A stretch of 9,235 nucleotides of DNA from Rhodoferax sp. OV413 (GTDB lineage Bacteria; Pseudomonadota; Gammaproteobacteria; Burkholderiales; Burkholderiaceae_C). Position 1 is the stretch's first letter, and every line of letters starts with the position of its first letter. Below, one piece after another: positions 6,682 to 9,235 of this stretch. The notes below the pieces were generated by a model. That model was given only the letters and a program-made list of their open reading frames with translations, ran no database searches and was not told where the DNA came from. A program made the translations under genes and the position numbers. Location of the stretch: positions 1 through 9,235 of the forward strand of contig CAMATS010000064.1 of assembly GCA_945861195.1 (NCBI GenBank), in the 5' to 3' direction.

Positions 6682-7911
6682 ATGAACAGCGCCACCCTCG
6701 ATCCTGCTGCCGGGCCCGTGCCCTTGCAGCAGGACGCCGCCATCATCGGCCTGGTGGGCCTGGCCCATGCCAGCTCGCATTTCTCGCACCTGTTGTTGCC
6801 CCTGCTGTTTCCGGTGTTCATGACCGAGTTCGGCCTGAGCTACTCGCAGCTGGGTTTGCTCATGACGGTTTTTTTCGTCGTCTCGGGCGCTGGGCAGGCG
6901 CTGGCCGGATTTGCTGTGGACCGACTGGGCGCGCGCCCCCTGTTGCTGGCATCGATGGCGATTTTTGTGCTGGCCTGCGCCCTGGCCTCCTTGGCCAATG
7001 GCTATGCGGCGCTGCTCGGCGTGGCAGTGCTGGCTGGCCTGGGCAACGCCGCCTTTCATCCGGTTGATTTCACCATCATGAACCAGCGAGTCTCGCCCCT
7101 GCGCCTGGGCCATGCCTTCAGCGTGCATGGCCTGACCGGTAATCTGGGTTGGGCTGCAGCGCCCCTGTTTTTCGCCAGCCTCTCAAGCCTGTATGGCTGG
7201 CGCAACGCTTATCTTGCAGCGGCTGCGCTCTACCTGGCCATTCTGGGGCTGCTTTACTTGCAGCGAGACCGCCTCAGCACCCGGGTGTTGCAACGCCAGG
7301 CGGACGGCGCGCCCGAGGACCGGTTGGCTTTCATGCGCTTGCCGGTGGTGTGGTGGTGCTTTGCTTTCTTTTTGCTCTCAACCATGACCCTGGCCGTGGT
7401 GCAGAGCTTTTCGGTGTCGATTCTCAAGGCTATGCACGGGGTGAGCTTCGAGGCAGCCACACTGACCCTGACCGCCTACAGCCTGTGCGGTGCTGCTGGC
7501 ATGCTGGTCGGCGGCTTTGTGGCGGCCCGCCTCCTTAACAGCGACCGGGTGGTGGCGCTGGCCATGACGGCAGCGGCTTTTTGTCTGGTGCTGTGCAGCA
7601 CCGGCCTGTTGGGTGGCACCGGCAGCATGGTGCTGTTGGCGGCTACCGGTTTTGCCGTGGGCCTGGGCGGCCCTTCGCGCGACATGATGATCAAGCGTGC
7701 CACCCCGCGCGAGGCCACCGGCCGGGTCTATGGGCTGGTGTACTCCGGGCTTGATGTCGGCTTTGCCCTGTCGCCGCTGCTGTTTGGTCTGATGATGGAC
7801 CGGGGCTGGTATGCCGCCACATTGCTGGGCGCGGCCCTGACCCTAATGCTGGGCGTGGTCGCCGCGCTAGGAGTTGGCAAGCGAACCCTGGCCGGAGCCG
7901 CAAAGCCATGA
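6682..7911 (+). CDS. Major facilitator superfamily transporter
   Basis: Inner-membrane secondary transporter of 409 residues with a 12-helix MFS layout. Hydrophobic segments fall at about 20-45, 53-77, 86-105, 107-124, 145-167 and 174-193. A polar central loop (195-218, rich in R, Q, D and E) separates them from a second half of about six segments between 221 and 397. Motif A appears as GFAVDRLGAR (76-85) after helix 2. GLAHASSHFSHLLLPLLFP (26-44), AAFHPVDFTIMNQRVSP (123-139) and GGPSRDMMIKRATPREATG (329-347) resemble fosmidomycin-resistance-like and related uncharacterised MFS carriers. That placement is from memory and does not give a substrate. ATG 6682 has no clear Shine-Dalgarno sequence. 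Its stop shares ATGA with the ThDP-enzyme gene, which suggests the two are made together and may handle the same compound. Confidence 0.9.
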   Translation: MNSATLDPAAGPVPLQQDAAIIGLVGLAHASSHFSHLLLPLLFPVFMTEFGLSYSQLGLLMTVFFVVSGAGQALAGFAVDRLGARPLLLASMAIFVLACALASLANGYAALLGVAVLAGLGNAAFHPVDFTIMNQRVSPLRLGHAFSVHGLTGNLGWAAAPLFFASLSSLYGWRNAYLAAAALYLAILGLLYLQRDRLSTRVLQRQADGAPEDRLAFMRLPVVWWCFAFFLLSTMTLAVVQSFSVSILKAMHGVSFEAATLTLTAYSLCGAAGMLVGGFVAARLLNSDRVVALAMTAAAFCLVLCSTGLLGGTGSMVLLAATGFAVGLGGPSRDMMIKRATPREATGRVYGLVYSGLDVGFALSPLLFGLMMDRGWYAATLLGAALTLMLGVVAALGVGKRTLAGAAKP

Positions 7912-9235
7912 CCCAGCGAATTGCCGGCCACCTGTTGGTTGAGTGCCTGATCGCGCAAGGTGTCAAGCAGGTGTTTGGCGTGCCTGGCGAGAGTTATCTG
8001 GCAGTGCTTGACGGCTTTCATCGCTACGCCGACCAAATCCAGTTCATCATCAACCGCCAGGAGGGGGGCGCCGCCTTTATGGCCGAGGCGCACGGCAAAC
8101 TCACCGGCCGGCCCGGTGTGTGCTTTGTTACCCGGGGCCCTGGCGCAACCAATGCGTCCATTGGCGTGCACACCGCCTTTCAGGACTCGAGCCCCATGGT
8201 GCTGTTTGTCGGCGATGTGGCGAGCGACACGCGCGACCGCGAGGCGTTTCAGGAAGTCGACTATTCCAGTTTTTTTGGCCCCAGCACCAAGGGAATGGCC
8301 AAACGGGTGGAGCGCATCGACGATGCGCAGCGCATTCCCGAATACGTGGCGCGGGCCTTTGCCACTGCCATGAACGGCCGCCCCGGGCCGGTGGTGTTGG
8401 TGCTGCCCGAAGACATGCTGACCCAGCCCGTGACGGCGCACCCGGTGACTGGCCGGAATGCACAGCCGCTGCCGCGCTTGGCGCCGGTGGACGCCTGGAG
8501 CGACCCGGGAGCACTGCGCCGGCTGCGCGAACTGCTCTTGCAAGCGCAGCGACCTATCGTGATCGCCGGGGGTAGTGGCTGGACTGTGCAGGCCGCCCAG
8601 GCCCTGCAGCGCTTTGCCGACAACTGGTGCCTGCCGGTGGGCAACGCCTTTCGCTTTCAGGACACCTTTGACAACCACCACCCGCTGTATGCGGGCGACG
8701 TCGGCATTGGCATCAACCCGCGGCTTGCCGAGCGAATTCGCAGCAGCGATCTGGTCATCGCCATCGGGCCGCGCCTGGGCGAGATGACCAGTGGCGGCTA
8801 CACCCTGTTCGAGGTGCCACGACCGCGCCAGACGCTGGTGCATATCCATGCCAGCGCCGAAGAACTGCACCGTGTTTACCATGCCGATCTGGCCATTAAC
8901 GCCAGCATGAGCGCGGCAGCCCGATCGCTCGAAGTGCTGAGCGCACCGGCTACGCTGCCTTGGACGGCATGGAGCGAGGGCTGTCACGCCGACTACCTGG
9001 CCAATTTGGTGCCGCAAGCCCTGCCGGGAGAGATCGACATGCCCGCAGTGGTGGCCTGCTTGCAAAAACATTTGCCCGCTGATGCAGTCCTGACCAACGG
9101 CGCCGGTAACTTTGCCAGCTGGATGCACCGTTTTTACCGTCACCACGGTCTCGCCAAGGGCTACAAAACCCAGCTGGCCCCAACGAATGGCGCCATGGGC
9201 TACGGCGTGCCGGCCGGCATTGCGGCGGCTATCAC
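7908..9235 (+). CDS. Thiamine-diphosphate enzyme, acetolactate synthase-like, cut by window edge
   Basis: Member of the ThDP-dependent decarboxylase/acetolactate synthase superfamily. The frame is open from ATG 7908 to the edge: 442 residues of a usual 550 or so. The N-terminal pyrimidine-binding domain (about 3-170) has FGVPGESYLAVLD (23-35), RQEGGAAFMAEA (50-61) with E52 as the likely cofactor-activating glutamate, FVTRGPGATNASIG (73-86) and GRPGPVVLVLPEDML (157-171). A central domain follows at about 200-335, with RPIVIAGGSGW (215-225). The C-terminal domain begins at about 375 with LTNGAGNFASW (395-405) and LAPTNGAMGYGVPAGIAAAI (423-442). The GDG...N motif that binds ThDP and magnesium should lie past the edge. 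RQEG replaces the RHEQG usual in acetolactate synthases, and no small regulatory subunit is in view, so a biosynthetic IlvB role is doubtful; decarboxylase or lyase activity on a 2-keto acid is equally possible. GGAG at 7894-7897 may serve as its ribosome site. Confidence 0.87.
   Translation, partial: MTQRIAGHLLVECLIAQGVKQVFGVPGESYLAVLDGFHRYADQIQFIINRQEGGAAFMAEAHGKLTGRPGVCFVTRGPGATNASIGVHTAFQDSSPMVLFVGDVASDTRDREAFQEVDYSSFFGPSTKGMAKRVERIDDAQRIPEYVARAFATAMNGRPGPVVLVLPEDMLTQPVTAHPVTGRNAQPLPRLAPVDAWSDPGALRRLRELLLQAQRPIVIAGGSGWTVQAAQALQRFADNWCLPVGNAFRFQDTFDNHHPLYAGDVGIGINPRLAERIRSSDLVIAIGPRLGEMTSGGYTLFEVPRPRQTLVHIHASAEELHRVYHADLAINASMSAAARSLEVLSAPATLPWTAWSEGCHADYLANLVPQALPGEIDMPAVVACLQKHLPADAVLTNGAGNFASWMHRFYRHHGLAKGYKTQLAPTNGAMGYGVPAGIAAAI

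Noticed and set aside
2655..7128. Other long antisense frames (for example 2655-3566, 3800-4816, 5070-5939 and 6139-7128).
   Set aside because: All lie opposite hutI, hutG, hutF, the thioesterase or the MFS gene and show no family motif, so they are shadows of GC-rich coding sequence.
7728..9146. A 472-codon open frame on the minus strand, opposite the MFS and ThDP genes.
   Set aside because: It mirrors two well-recognised plus-strand proteins. The antisense protein is rich in R, H, G, Q and A, has no recognisable domain, and is a known by-product of GC-rich codon use.
1..9235. Mobile elements, tRNA/rRNA genes, CRISPR arrays, defence or phage genes.
   Set aside because: No transposase, integrase, repeat-spacer structure, RNA gene or defence protein was found; coding density by metabolic genes is nearly complete.

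Overview
The window is a GC-rich stretch, about 60% or more by eye, densely packed with short overlaps between genes. It is dominated by a histidine-utilisation (hut) locus. The encoded proteins, the gene order and the base composition suggest a betaproteobacterium of the order Burkholderiales, possibly Comamonadaceae. That placement is inferred from resemblance and was not computed.

Left part (1-1187, minus strand): the N-terminal 395 residues of urocanate hydratase HutU, which runs off the left edge. Between it and the divergent hutC gene lie 188 bases (1188-1375). They carry one clear palindrome, TAGTTGTCTATACAACTA at 1224-1241. Its core fits the HutC-subfamily GntR operator pattern, and it sits over a plausible hutU promoter.

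Centre (1376-6044, plus strand): a tight operon hutC-hutD-hutI-hutG-hutF. Each of the first three junctions is a 4-base ATGA overlap, and hutG and hutF overlap by 8 bases. The set encodes the repressor, the HutD regulator-like protein, imidazolonepropionase, N-formylglutamate deformylase and formimidoylglutamate deiminase. With HutU this covers urocanate to glutamate by the two-step (HutF then HutG) route: urocanate, imidazolonepropionate, formiminoglutamate, formylglutamate plus ammonia, then glutamate plus formate. Histidine ammonia-lyase (HutH) and a histidine or urocanate transporter are not in view; they may lie left of the window, downstream of hutU.

Junction (6040-6162): a 12-bp tandem repeat begins on the hutF stop codon and puts further in-frame TGA codons behind it. 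A modest hairpin without a T-tract follows.

Right part (6163-9235, plus strand): a hotdog-fold PaaI-like thioesterase, a 12-TM-type MFS transporter and the first 442 residues of a thiamine-diphosphate enzyme of the acetolactate synthase/benzoylformate decarboxylase-like superfamily. The last two overlap by ATGA, so they are probably co-transcribed and may share a substrate. Their substrate cannot be read from the sequence.

I saw no RNA genes, CRISPR arrays, insertion sequences or phage genes. No gap between genes exceeds 300 bases. Most of the window is a well-known pathway in a compact arrangement. The less explained parts are the repeat at the hutF stop, the control region, and the MFS/ThDP-enzyme pair.
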